From positions 49,537,001 through 49,601,000 of the forward strand of contig NC_060214.1 of assembly GCF_021130785.1 (NCBI RefSeq): DNA of 64,000 nucleotides. The letters run 5' to 3'. Positions 25,206 through 36,331 of this stretch are shown here, piece by piece (the first letter of the stretch is position 1; the number at the start of each line of letters is the position of its first letter). Source of the stretch: Homalodisca vitripennis (Eukaryota; Arthropoda; Insecta; Hemiptera; Cicadellidae). Made by a program: the position numbers and the translations under genes. A model generated the notes under the pieces. It was not told where the DNA came from. It saw only the letters and a list, made by a program, of their open reading frames with translations, and did not search any database.

Positions 25206-28200
25206 TATATATATATTTATATAAAAAAAAATATATATGTATATTTAGGAATAATACCTGTATCGTATTCAAGAATAATCTGGTTGTGTTCTCAAACAGT
25301 GAAGATTAGTTCTCGACTTCAAGATTTGTTAGTAGTCTCTCATAAATACATATGGATAGTCGTAGTGTACTTGCGTATTCTGTAGCTACTATATAATATA
25401 ATTAAACTCTCCATTCCAAAGGAAAGCACCTTCAGGATTTTTGGACTGACTTTTAATAGGTACGTGAAGTCGTATTAAAAAACGAGAGACTTCGTGACAT
25501 AAAAACTTTAAAATACTTTAATTGCTTTAATTAAAAATCGACAAAGACCACATGGCAGACTAAGAAACGGAAGTTCGATGATGATACGAGTCATTTCGTT
25601 TGATCTGGATGAGAGTTCGTAAAAATTTTTAATGTTGTCTTGTATGCAGCAACGGGAAAATCATTAAGTACATAAATATTTATGTAAATTGAGCACAATA
25701 ACATGCAATTTTACCATGGGGCATTGTAACACGTGTAGCTTTGCGGATGAAACCTCCCATGCATTATTTTTGAGATACAACTGTATAGTGGTGTTCTTGT
25801 ACCCGTATTGATCTTAAATATAGTTAGCTACACTTTACGAAATAGCTCTAACAGCTAATGTAGTCATTACCTAATAACAGCGTTTAATGGTGAAAGAACA
25901 TAAAAAATATATTCATGCAAAAATGTCTAAAACGATCCGTTTATTCATATGTTATATAAAGTGTTATGTAAAGAATTATGTAAATTAATTATAATATTAA
26001 TTTAAATGAATCTAAATAAACATTTGAAATTGTCCCATACACATCAAATCTCAGTTATTGGTATAATTGGATTTGAACAACAAAATCATAATGAACTAAT
26101 ATACAATATTTGAGATTATTTCCCTCAAACAAATTAATGGTATTAAACATTTGATTACATTTTTATAAGAGAGGCATATTCCCTTTCATACCTAATTCTA
26201 TCCAATATCACGGGCCATTAGCTTGTTCGAAGGTCTTATCAAGCATAATAAGAGACAGAGTCGATAAAATACAAGGTCAATGGTACTAAAGAATGTTCTA
26301 TGGTCACGGACAGAATATGAACCTGTGCTATCTAACTCAGACCCGAAGTCCAATGACATAAACCGCCAGGATAGCGGAACTCCTAAATAAACAATTATTG
26401 CAAGGTAAGTATTATTTTTAATGTTGACGTATATTTTCGTAGCCACTGATTTTGTAGAGCTATGCCTCAAACAATCGCATTATGGTTTCAAGATTATCAG
26501 CACTTTAGATAAGATTGAGTGATCTTAAAGTCAATGGCGATGGTGATTTATTGCTAATTATTGACTGATTAAAATGGAGTTATTACATTTAGATTCTCTT
26601 GCATTCCTAAAATGTAACCAAAGAACAACTTAATCAAGTTAACGAAGCGTAGTGATGAGTGGTCCTAACCATAATCTTCTTTAAAAGTTAACCCCAAACA
26701 CCCCTGCATAAGCATTCCCTGCAATAATCAAAATGGACAGGTACCATCTAGTAGACAAAATTAGTTTGGCAGGGATGGTTGGCTAATTGGTTCCTTACAT
26801 TTTGGGTATTAAATTACATAACATACACAAGTAACATTTTGGCATACAAGTTTGTGTATTACTTTTTAGCTAGAAGTATAAACTTTTTTTACCAAATTTA
26901 CGTTCTAAATCATGTAATGTTTAAATTTAATAATTCCCAATAATTTTGTAACGTATTCTACTAACTTTTGTATTTTTCAAATCTGTTTTCTAACTTAAAA
27001 TTTGTAAATGATACATTTTAGTTTACCCTTATATGGTTTGATTGTCATATTGAATGTGCATAAGTCATAATGCTGAACACAACTCAACAGAAGTGAACTA
27101 CACAGTTTTCTAATAATTACACACTACTCAATAGAAGTTAAATTGATCAAGTTTTAATCAATTTTAATACAAGTACATTTAATATAAATCTGCCTTTTGT
27201 AATGGACAATGATACATTTACGGTAGGATTTTTCATTTTCTCTGATTATGGCCCCCAGAATCCAAAACTACCATAGACTAAAAATCTTTAACACAGTGTA
27301 TATTTTCTGGTTTATTATATTACCTAATTATAACTTTTTTGTTATTTAGGCTTACGTTCAATATTTTGTGTATTGTATTAGTAGGCTATTATACTATTGT
27401 GATTTTTTGTATATTGTATATGTTTGCTACAAATCGTATTTGCACTAAGATAGGCTCAACCATTCTATATTGTACAGTTTTGAGGAACAACTTTCAGTAT
27501 CTAAAATTATGAAACAGAGATTAATTAAGTTTAAAATATGCACTCTCTGATGGCAAACGTATTCTTCGAACGAGAGTCATAGAATTCGCTTTCAAGTCTC
27601 ATTGTTTAAGATGACGCAACACGATACCTCAGGAAATGTTAAAATTTATTTTATATTTATTCTTCCACTTCCGCTCGTACGGATGTGACGTGTGTTTGTG
27701 TTCTTTACGTCTGACCAGTGACAACGCCTTGGTTCAATTTATTATCCTTTATTATATTTATTATATCCTTCAACTTCAATATGTTTGTGTAAAAGATAGG
27801 TATGATACATATATTTTTAAACGGAAAACATTGGCATACATTTTAGGTGCTAAGCGTATTCATGTGCATCAAGTTCCACAAGAGAAAAAAACGTAAATTG
27901 CAATCCTTTTTATATACAGCTAATATTTTAAATATAATGAAGTTCAATATCCTATTATACTTTCATACATTATACAACTTAAAATATAATCAAAAACACA
28001 AAATACCTAACCAATAATTTATTTTCATAAGAAAAAATTATTTATGTACACAATGGAACAAATATTTTCTGTGCATGTAAAAATATCAATGTAAAAAGGA
28101 ACAGTACGAAAGCCATAAAACAGGACTGTATACAATAACGCATACCATCCAAATGTAAAAGAGAATAAACTCTTGTTATTATAAACTCTCAACATTTTTA

Positions 28201-28350
28201 AACTTAGGATTACAATAACTATTCGTTCTAAAACACTTTTGATCTCTTCAAAATATGGGTATAATGAGAGGTCGTGGAGACTGCAGAAAGCCTCACGATT
28301 TAAAGTAAGCCTTTAAATACTTTTAAAACTGTTAAAACCGTATATATTTG
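24420..28350. other. AT-rich intron DNA between LDLa exons 2 and 3
   Basis: No exon recognised. Includes a TA-rich tract at 25156-25240. Bases 24520-24750 are G-richer and resemble 400-880 in texture. Confidence 0.45.
25156..25240. repeat. TA-rich microsatellite
   Basis: Two TA runs, 44 bp and about 20 bp, joined by short interruptions. Confidence 0.9.
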
Positions 28351-28355
28351 AGTGG

Positions 28356-28460
28356 ACCGGCAATCCTCCTCGTCTTCCCCAGTCTCGCATTCCTGGTGGC
28401 GGTCACACTTTGTCACCGGTGCCAAACAACTGTTACCACGCATGTTAACAACGCACTAGG
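28356..28460 (-). pseudogene. Decayed duplicate of LDLa exon 2 (pseudo-exon)
   Basis: Read on the minus strand, this stretch repeats the second half of the neighbouring LDLa exon almost exactly: the coding for KCDRHQEC and then ETGEDEEDC is conserved. It differs where it matters. The donor GTGAGT has become GGTCCA, the first two cysteines of the module are lost (one aligned TGT is CGT) and about two codons are missing near the 5' end. The nearest AG (CCTAG at its 5' edge) would enter the exon in a different phase. I read it as a tandem exon duplication that has lost splicing competence. The alternative, a rarely used cassette exon, would need a non-consensus donor. Confidence 0.75.
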
Positions 28461-28498
28461 AAACTAGTAAATCGATATTATTAAGCGGTATGACTCAC

Positions 28499-28603
28499 GG
28501 CAATCCTCCTCGTCCTCCCCAGTCTCGCAGTCCTGGTGGCGGTCACACCTTCTCACCAGCGCCACACAACTGTTGCTACACCGGAACTCGTTGGCGAGAC
28601 ATC
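28499..28603 (-). CDS. LDLa-repeat exon 2 (internal exon)
   Basis: A 105-nt phase 1-1 exon encoding a compact LDLa repeat with cysteines at exon codons 2, 9, 13, 20, 26 and 35. The F-x-C, C-D-x-x-x-D-C and acidic EDEEDC signatures are all present. The acceptor is TTGCAG and the donor GTGAGT. The reading frame joins cleanly to the exons on both sides: G+GA gives Gly and C+AG gives Gln. CDRHQDC replaces the usual CDGxxDC. A decayed partial copy of this exon lies about 130 bp further along in the transcription direction, so this exon has taken part in local duplication. Spacing to exon 1 is an intron of about 3.9 kb. Confidence rests on the complete cysteine pattern plus correct splice sites and phase. 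Confidence 0.9.
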
Positions 28604-31600
28604 CTGCAACAGTTGATAACGGTTTGCTATCAAAACTGTTGTTGGCGATTTTAAAGTATATTCAGTGATAGTGAACATAAGATGCATTATAGTGAAAGTG
28701 CGTTACCTCAATTCGTTATAATTTGAAATCATGCCCACTGAATTACAAAGAAATTTGAATAGTATGATGCCATAAGGAAACTTATTTATTTAATTATTTA
28801 TAGTGCACAAATTTGGAATAATCTGAACAATGTCCAGTAAAACTGCAAAGACTCAGAGATATAATCAACTTAATTAATCAAAAACATACAGTTTTCTCAA
28901 CACATAGTTTGCTAAAACACCTAACACTCCTAATATACACATTAAGCTTGATTATTTTAACCTAAATTGATATATATTTAAATAAAAATGAAGATTTAAA
29001 ATAAAATTAAGTATTTTGAAAAAATAATGATTTTTAATTTTTAGGAAATTCTTGTAAATTTGTGATATTTTGTTATGTATCTCGTGAAAAGTTTATTTGT
29101 CTATCGTAATTAAAAGAACATAATATTCGTTCATCTTACTCCAACACAAAGGCCAACCACTTCTCAATTAAATGTACAGCAAAATTTTACAAAAGGAACC
29201 ACGTAATAAATATTTGAATACCTTATACATCAGATATCAAGTGAATTTTCGTACATTACTACTATTAGTGAAATAATGTTTCAATAAATGACACAAAACT
29301 GTACCAAGTTGATATTGTGGGGGAGTACAGACTGCACAACGCAAATACAACAGTGAAGAGTTTGAAAAAGAATAACCACAAGTCACGATAATACAATTTG
29401 CAAGAAACACTGACATTGGCATGGTAACACATGTTACACTAAGAAAATCTGGGCTGACAGGAGCAAAGCCAGTCCCGATCTTTTGTGCCCATATAAAACT
29501 AGATACGTACACTATTATTTGTGTCACTTTAATTCAACATAATATTTACAATTTATAATCAAAGAACACAAAGGAATTTTATTAGACATAAAATTTATAT
29601 TCACCTATAATACATAGTTTAAGTGTATGTCTAAATTGAAGAAAAAAAGTGTGGGAGTCTATGTATGCCATAACATAAGTCAAAATTAAAAAATATATTT
29701 CAAAAATACGAAGTGATAACTGTTTCTTAGATTGTATCTTACTTAATTTACTACACTCACTACCTACCTTCAGATACATAAGGTTAGTTATATTTCACAC
29801 AGAAAACTATATGAAATGGCAGTAAGTCTCTACTTTAAGGGATTGTATATGGTTACCTGACGCTGATTTAACATTTATTTACATTTCTGACGGTAAGTTT
29901 TAGTTACACCAGGCTAATAAAAATGTATAAATAATCTGATAAAAACGCTCATTTTATATTTTAATCCCCTCATACACTTCTATTTCAAAGTGGATGGTGA
30001 TAAATTTCTTTTTCGCGAAATTTTTGTATCGATAAAAGAACTAGATTGTGTGCCGAGATACTCTCGGCTCCTGCACAATTGCTAGTTTTAACTTCGAGTA
30101 AATTAAGTGCATAGGAAACCACAAGCGTTTGTATCATGACTTTTACGGGCTTTGGTTCTTAATAACTAAATAGCATATGAGTGTAGTTAACACTAATGAG
30201 GCAGTGTAAATACTAGTTCAAAATGTCATGAGAGTTGCTTCATTAATTCGCATGATTTCATAATTTTTTTTGCAATAATCAATTTTATTGGTCGATACTT
30301 TGAAGCCAGGAAGTAGAAAATTTATCTATTATTAATTAATTTACATTAGGATTGTGAATACGTATTCCAATACTGTGTTAATAAAGACCCAGAGTTTCTC
30401 CTTAAAATGTGGCATTGTCTGGCCGTACGTCTGCCCGATAAATCTTGATTAGTGGGTGTTAAAAACTCGAAACTTCGTATCCCCAAGGAAGATAAAAATC
30501 GTATTCATCTTTGGGTTTTAATTTCAAAGGGCAGCAAATTTTAAATGATTCAGGAAAAACGTACAGTTAGATTGTCAAATACTCTTATGAATATTACGTT
30601 ATATCGGTTACTTTGTTACTGTGTTATAATATTCAGTTAATGATATTGAACATATTATAATATTCATTTTGTTATTTAGGACAGTAAAACGAAAAATATT
30701 CGAGGTCTTACAATAGCATAAATTATGGAATTAAAGACGAACCAACATTTTCATTACATAATTCCTCATTACAATGTTTTCCTCATTGACTTTACAATGA
30801 AGATGAAATCATAAGTGATCATACTTGCTCATTAAGGGAAGAATGGATGCACTTACTCATAGCTGTAAATATATTACTTGAGTTGTTTGAGTTTGCCTAT
30901 AAAATAATCATAGCCACTTTTTTAAAATTCGTTCAATATTGCTTTTACTCAAAAATATCAAATAAATTAGTGTTATTAAGGTGAAATAATATTTTCTATA
31001 TCATAAAATATAATATAACCTAATATAATAAAAACTTCCAATGATTTTATTTTATTATTACGTAAAATTTATTGCACAGGTTCTTAGTTCTTCCGGTATC
31101 AGCATAAAGCAAATACGATGGAGGTGATGTGTACTTCATATTACTGATAACGGTTGTGTTGCCTACAATTTAAATCAGAGAACAAAGAATAGCACTAATT
31201 TTGAGCCCCATTGAATGTTGAGAAATTTGCTTTAGTTCTGTGGCCAGAACCTTAGTCATTCCAGCATATTACTTTAATCTGCCTATTAAGAATGGAGAGC
31301 GTGACATCATACTTTCAATAATTATTTATTTAATTGCATTTCTTCATTAAAACCATTTTGGTAAAATTACTATCTTGTTGAATGCTAGTAAAGCCTTCTC
31401 ACTAGGCACCTAACTACAAATGCCTAAGTCTATAAAACTGTACGATACTATTGAACTGTACGATATATCAAAAACTAATTGACCGACATATCAAAAGTTT
31501 AGATCACTATATGGAACTTTGACTGATCATAAATGAAAATGTTTATCTTGGTCTTGTAGAAAAACCATGATAACATTTTAACGCGTGATGTAGTAATACC

Positions 31601-32487
31601 TGTAGTTACATATTAGAAATTTTCCTAGTAAACACAGTGAAGTCTCTTACGCGACATGGTTGAGAATACAGTTTACAAGAAATAAAGTCTACAGGTAAGT
31701 AAATATTACTTGAGTTTCACAACTGCTAATATGCGTTATTAGCAATATTAAACCGTATTTGGATAACGTGTGTTCAGGACGTTCTAAGTAACGTTCGACG
31801 AAAAAAAAGAGTTCTTAAGATTAAGGTGCCTGGATGATGAAAATTTTCTTGACAATTGTATTAAACTAAACGAGGTAAAATTACACTCCCGTTTTACTTT
31901 AGTGTGTTCTCTGTGCTGAAGTTACAAATAGAACAGATTTGATCTTTTATGTCCTATGTTAATATAGTATTGTATTCTAAAAAAGATTTAATCTTACATT
32001 AAGATTTGAATTATTTGATATAACTTACACCCCATAACTGAGGTTTTTAAGTGAAAAAGACACAAAAAGGCTTTATACAAATCAAATATTTTAGTGAAGA
32101 ATATGTTAAATAGTCCGTTAAATAGAAATAAAACTATCGTACTCAGCTGGTTTCCTAATACTTACGAGTATATTCAGTCAGATAGTACCTTGCTTCCTAG
32201 GAGCAAACAAACGGCTTTAAGACGAAAGTTCATTAATCATTTGTACTCTGAGATTTAGCACCAAGTTTAAAAAGTAATATTGATAAGGTCGTTTCCTACT
32301 TTAACGTATTTCTTGTGAAAGATACTAATTTAGTATTTTTGCCACTTGTAAATTATTAATTTTACAAGAATTATTGTCAAAAATCGGTACATTTTCTGTG
32401 CCCAATACAACTGTATTTAATAGGACATACTTGTTATACACATTCAGATTAAAAATCACACAACTAAAAGATCAATTTTCCACTTAC
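28604..32487. other. AT-rich intron DNA between LDLa exons 1 and 2
   Basis: No exon or intact element recognised. Bases 30420-30590 resemble units of the degenerate repeat at 36460-37060 (blocks like ACTCGAAACTTCGTA and AAGGAAGATAAAAAT). Confidence 0.45.
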
Positions 32488-32634
32488 CACATTGCTCTAC
32501 TGCCTCGTCCTGCCCTTCAGGACACTCTGGAATGCCGTTGCAGACAGCCTGCTCAGAGAGACAGACAGACCGTTGATCGCTGCGCTCGCAGCGGAACACT
32601 GGCACTGTCTGATTGGTGGCGCAGGTTATGTCCT
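32488..32634 (-). CDS. LDLa-repeat exon 1 of the visible series (internal exon, partial gene)
   Basis: Internal exon of a minus-strand gene coding one LDL-receptor class A repeat, a small disulfide- and calcium-stabilised extracellular ligand-binding module. The acceptor is a pyrimidine-rich stretch ending TTCCAG and the donor is GTAAGT. The exon is 147 nt and phase 1 at both ends. Six cysteines fall at exon codons 5, 16, 25, 32, 38 and 49, and an acidic QDE triplet stands where the SDE signature lies. An N-Q-T sequon at codons 8-10 suggests N-glycosylation. The C-terminal half is less canonical than usual: NGIPEC replaces DGxxDC, so calcium binding may be weak. Splicing to the next exon gives an in-frame glycine codon. 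I found no further LDLa exon upstream within the window; upstream sequence is an old LINE and AT-rich DNA. Confidence 0.85.
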
Positions 32635-33241
32635 CTGGAATACAAAGAGGATCTGTTACATTTCTAAAAGTCCTGTTTTGAGTAAAACAGCAAATGATCA
32701 TATTAACTATAACATATGGCTTGTAATGTTATTCAGAATGAAGCCTGAGCTACAACAATGGAAAATACGTTAGCAGTGTACCTAAAGATACAATTTTTAT
32801 ACTCTTTAGGTAATATTATCATAGAAGAACCATTATCTAACTAACAATGGAAACAATTGTAGATTTAGTTTTGGATAAAGTGAGTAATAATTTCGATTAT
32901 TCTTTGGGAAGAAGCACGACGTATGGCACTAAGTACGAAACGTTGTAAAGGGTGTAAAAGGAAAAAATTAAATTACCTTTCTGATTATTTTTATACTGTG
33001 ACAAGAAACTTAAAAATATTGGGAAAACACGATGTTTATAAATTTTTCTAACAACTTATTCGTATCAAGTTAGGAACTACATAGTTGTTCTCCAAGCATG
33101 CTTATTGTAAAATAACAACTTTTCAGTATTTGTAAAAATAACGTGATCTTTATGTAATAACTTTCCTTGTAAACTAAAAATGTTCTAAAAATCCTAATTG
33201 AGCATTAAGGAAAATTTCCTTAATGACAAGACGTTAATGCT

Positions 33242-33850
33242 CTTGACACCGACATTATCTTGGTCTCTGAGACTTGGCTAATTGTCGCTGAGATCACAAG
33301 CGACAAGAGCATTAATTTAGCTGGCTACAATATTTTCAGGAACGACCGTCTACACAAACGTGGTGGTGGAGTCGCAGTTTATGTCAAGTCTCAGTTTCCT
33401 ACTTCCATCTTATTCTCATCTGATACATCTAGAGAGGGACGGCCTGAATTTATGTTTTTGGATGTCAGTGTCAATGAGACGCATGTTTTAGTCGGTGCAT
33501 GTTATAGGGCCCCCAATACCGGCCATCTTGCCGAATTTGAACACACACTCATCGATCTTATGGCTCGTTACAGTCATGTCATTATCGTGGGCGATCTTAA
33601 CTCCGATTTTTTAGGGCCTACCACTTATGAAAAAACCTTTTTGACCACAATGTTTCAGTCATGTAACATGTCTCTGCTACCACTTCAGGCCACTCATCAC
33701 ACTGCTTCAACCGACACGTGGCTTGACATCATAGCTGTTTCTGACCCGACCCACGTTGCACACCACGGATAATTTCCTGCCCCTGGACTTTCAAAGCATG
33801 ATCTCATTTTTTGTGCCTATAACTCCATACCCCCAAAAATAAGCCCAATA
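33242..33850 (+). pseudogene. LINE endonuclease domain, truncated and frameshifted
   Basis: Codes for most of an exonuclease-endonuclease-phosphatase-type domain that nicks target DNA for retrotransposition. Visible motifs in order are SETWL (with the catalytic Glu), KRGGGVAVYVK, GACYRAPN and IIVGDLNSD (catalytic Asp and Asn), then a degenerate DTWLDIIAVSD. The first frame ends at a TAA at 33770-33772. The C-terminal GLSKHDLIF motif (normally SDHD, with the catalytic His) continues in another frame from about 33775 to 33850. The N-terminal start with the first catalytic Asn is missing because the element is 5'-truncated. No initiator is expected in this fragment. Confidence 0.8.
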
Positions 33851-33857
33851 TTATCAA

Positions 33858-35970
33858 ATATCGCAGATACAGGGACATAGATCATGCTTCACTTCGCACA
33901 GATGCTGCTGCTTTAACCTGGCATGAAGTAACCACTGCCAATAATGTAGACAAAATGGTTATCAAATTTAATGCTTTACTTACTAATTTATTTGATAAAA
34001 ATGCCCCAATCATAACTAAAAGAGTAACCAAAGCCCCCTCTCCATGGATGAATGATTTCATAAGAAATTTGCAAAAGCAAAGGGATTCCGCCTTCAGAAA
34101 AGCTAAACGTTCTAAATCCACTCAAGATTGGGAGGCATATAAACGTCTTAGGAATCACACGCAGCAGCAAATCCGTAACGCCAAAGTTAGGTTTTACCAC
34201 ACAACACTTTCAAAGCCTCAGTCCACTAAATCACTGTGGAGTAAAATTAAAGACCTTGGTGTGGGTAAATCCAATATCAGTCCACCTGTTCCGTTTGACC
34301 TCAGTATTATAAATGATTACTTTATTAATATCCCTGTTAATATATCTGCAGCTAGCGATTATTTTGCTGAGCTGGAGGCTGCTCCTCGAGAAGCTGCTGG
34401 CCGCCAGTTTTCTTTCACACCTGTGAGTGAGGCTGATGTGCTTGCTGGTTTCGCGAGGATGACCAGCAACGCAGTTGGGGCTGACAACATACCTTTGCGC
34501 TTTCTGAAAGATACATTGCCAATCACCCTTCCTGTTTTAGTAGTCATTTTCAATTATTCTTTAAATTCCTCTGTCTTTCCCTTAACCTGGAAGCATGCTC
34601 TAGTTCGTCCGTTGAGAAAAGTGTCTAATCCGCAATCCCCTTCTGACCTACGTCCAATCAGTATTCTCCTATGTCTCTCCAAATGCCTTGAAAGAGTGGT
34701 ACATCAACAAATTTCATCTTATCTGAATACCTATAACATCTTATCTAAATACCAGTCTGGATTCAGGCCTAATCACAGCACCACCACAACCCTAATTAAA
34801 ATCACCGATGATATCAGATTGGCAATGGACAAGAGACTAATCACCATTTTACTGCTTTTTGACTTTTCCAAAGCCTTTGACTGTGTTTATTACCCCCTTC
34901 TCTTCATCAAATTGAAGAAGTATGGTTTCTACGATGAGTGTGTTAACTGGGTCAAATCGTATCTTACTGGGCGACAGCAATGTGTCAAAGAAAGGGAAAA
35001 AATATCTGAATGGAAAGCCGTAACACGGGGTGTTCCACAGGGCTCTGTTCTTGGACCCTTATTGTTCTCAATTTATATTAATGACGTCACATCTATTATA
35101 AGGCACTCTAAGTTTCATCTTTATGCCGATGATTTACAAATTTACGTACACTGTTCGCCTGATGAATTGAGCACATTTATGGTTCTACTCAATCAAGACA
35201 TTGAATCAATTGCTTGTTGGACAAATAAACATGGGCTGAAATTAAATGAAGACAAAACGCAGGCAATGGTATTGGGAAACCCAAGATTGATCGACCGTTT
35301 GGACTTCAACGTTGCACCAAAACTTGAACTCAATAACCACGTACTAAATTTTCAAAACAAATTAAAAAATCTTGGTCTTACTATGAGCTGAAGTCTTAAG
35401 TGGAATGACCAGGTTACGATAACGTGTAATAGAGTATTTGCTGGCATTCACAGTTTAAAGCGTTTTGCTTTATATCTACCATTCAGTGTCAAGGTTATGC
35501 TGGTTAAAACTCTCATACTGCCACACTTCAACTACTGTGACGCTGTGATCAGTGACATGACTGTTGAGCTTTCGGACAGGCTTCAACGTGCTCAAAACTA
35601 TTGTATCAGATTTATTTTCAATCTCAGACGTTATGAGCATGTGACTCCATTTTTCAAACAGCTATCGCTTCTGAAACTTCAACAACTTCGCCAACTTTAC
35701 ATTCTTTCAACTCTACATTCAGTTATCAGAAACAAGTCACCTGTTTACCTGTCCGAAAATTTCAAATTTATTTCCGATATAAGTGAGCGACCTACGAGAA
35801 GGGGATCCACGTTACTCTCAATTCCTGTTCATCGATCGAACTTCTTCAGTAGGTCGTTCACTGTTCAGGCATGTCGCCTCTGGAACTCTCTTCCTGATTA
35901 TATCCGTATTATAGAAGGTCGGTCTCGTTTTGGGGCGGGGGTCAGGGACTTGTTGCTGGGCGGTCTGTAG
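33858..35970 (+). pseudogene. LINE reverse transcriptase with one in-frame stop
   Basis: From about 33858 the frame runs through a linker region rich in basic helices (RKAKRSKS) into a full reverse transcriptase domain. RPISIL, the QSGFRPNHST block, FDFSKAFD (near codon 301 counted from 33955), GVPQGSVLGPLLF and the catalytic YADD (35122-35133) are all intact. A TGA at 35389-35391 interrupts the frame; the same frame then continues to a TAG at 35968-35970 with the usual C-terminal thumb-like and LWNSLP regions. The palm residues are undamaged, so one nonsense codon is the only lesion seen within the reverse transcriptase. It is separated from the endonuclease frame by frameshifts near 33772 and 33850. 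Confidence 0.88.
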
Positions 35971-36331
35971 GGGTGACAAATGGCGGTGCTCGTGGCGTGC
36001 TTGTGGTCAGGCTGTTTGTTTGAGAGAATGAATGTAGCAATAACAAGAAATTATTTAAAAAGTAAATTGTTAGTTTAGGTTTTAATTTATCTTTGTTTAA
36101 AAATTTTCTACATATTCAGCTGATAAATTTGATTTTTAATTATTACATAGTACTATATATTTTGGTAAAATTTAAATTTAAAATGGAATTTGTTATAGTT
36201 TTAAGGTCATTAAATGTAAATATGTATATATATATATATATATCTGTATATTTTGTGAGGTTGAGTGGTAGAGAGGGCTAAATAGCCCTAACTCCGCCTC
36301 TTGAATAAAGGCATATTTCATTTCATTTCAA

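Larger units (their letters stand above)
33225..36331 (+). mobile_element. CR1-like non-LTR retrotransposon, 5'-truncated and inactivated
   Basis: A LINE remnant with apurinic-like endonuclease, reverse transcriptase and C-terminal domain in order on the plus strand, antisense to the LDLa gene. The 5' end is cut inside the endonuclease. The 3' UTR (35971-36331) holds a short TA tract, AATAAA at 36304 and a terminal ATTTC/TTTCA tandem tail (about 36312-36331), typical of CR1-group elements that end in a short microsatellite rather than poly(A). At least two frameshifts and one nonsense codon make this copy non-functional. Target-site duplications were not found with confidence. Confidence 0.85.

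Noticed and set aside
29237..29527. 96-codon minus-strand frame between LDLa exons 1 and 2
   Set aside because: No cysteine pattern of LDLa, no splice-phase fit and no known domain.
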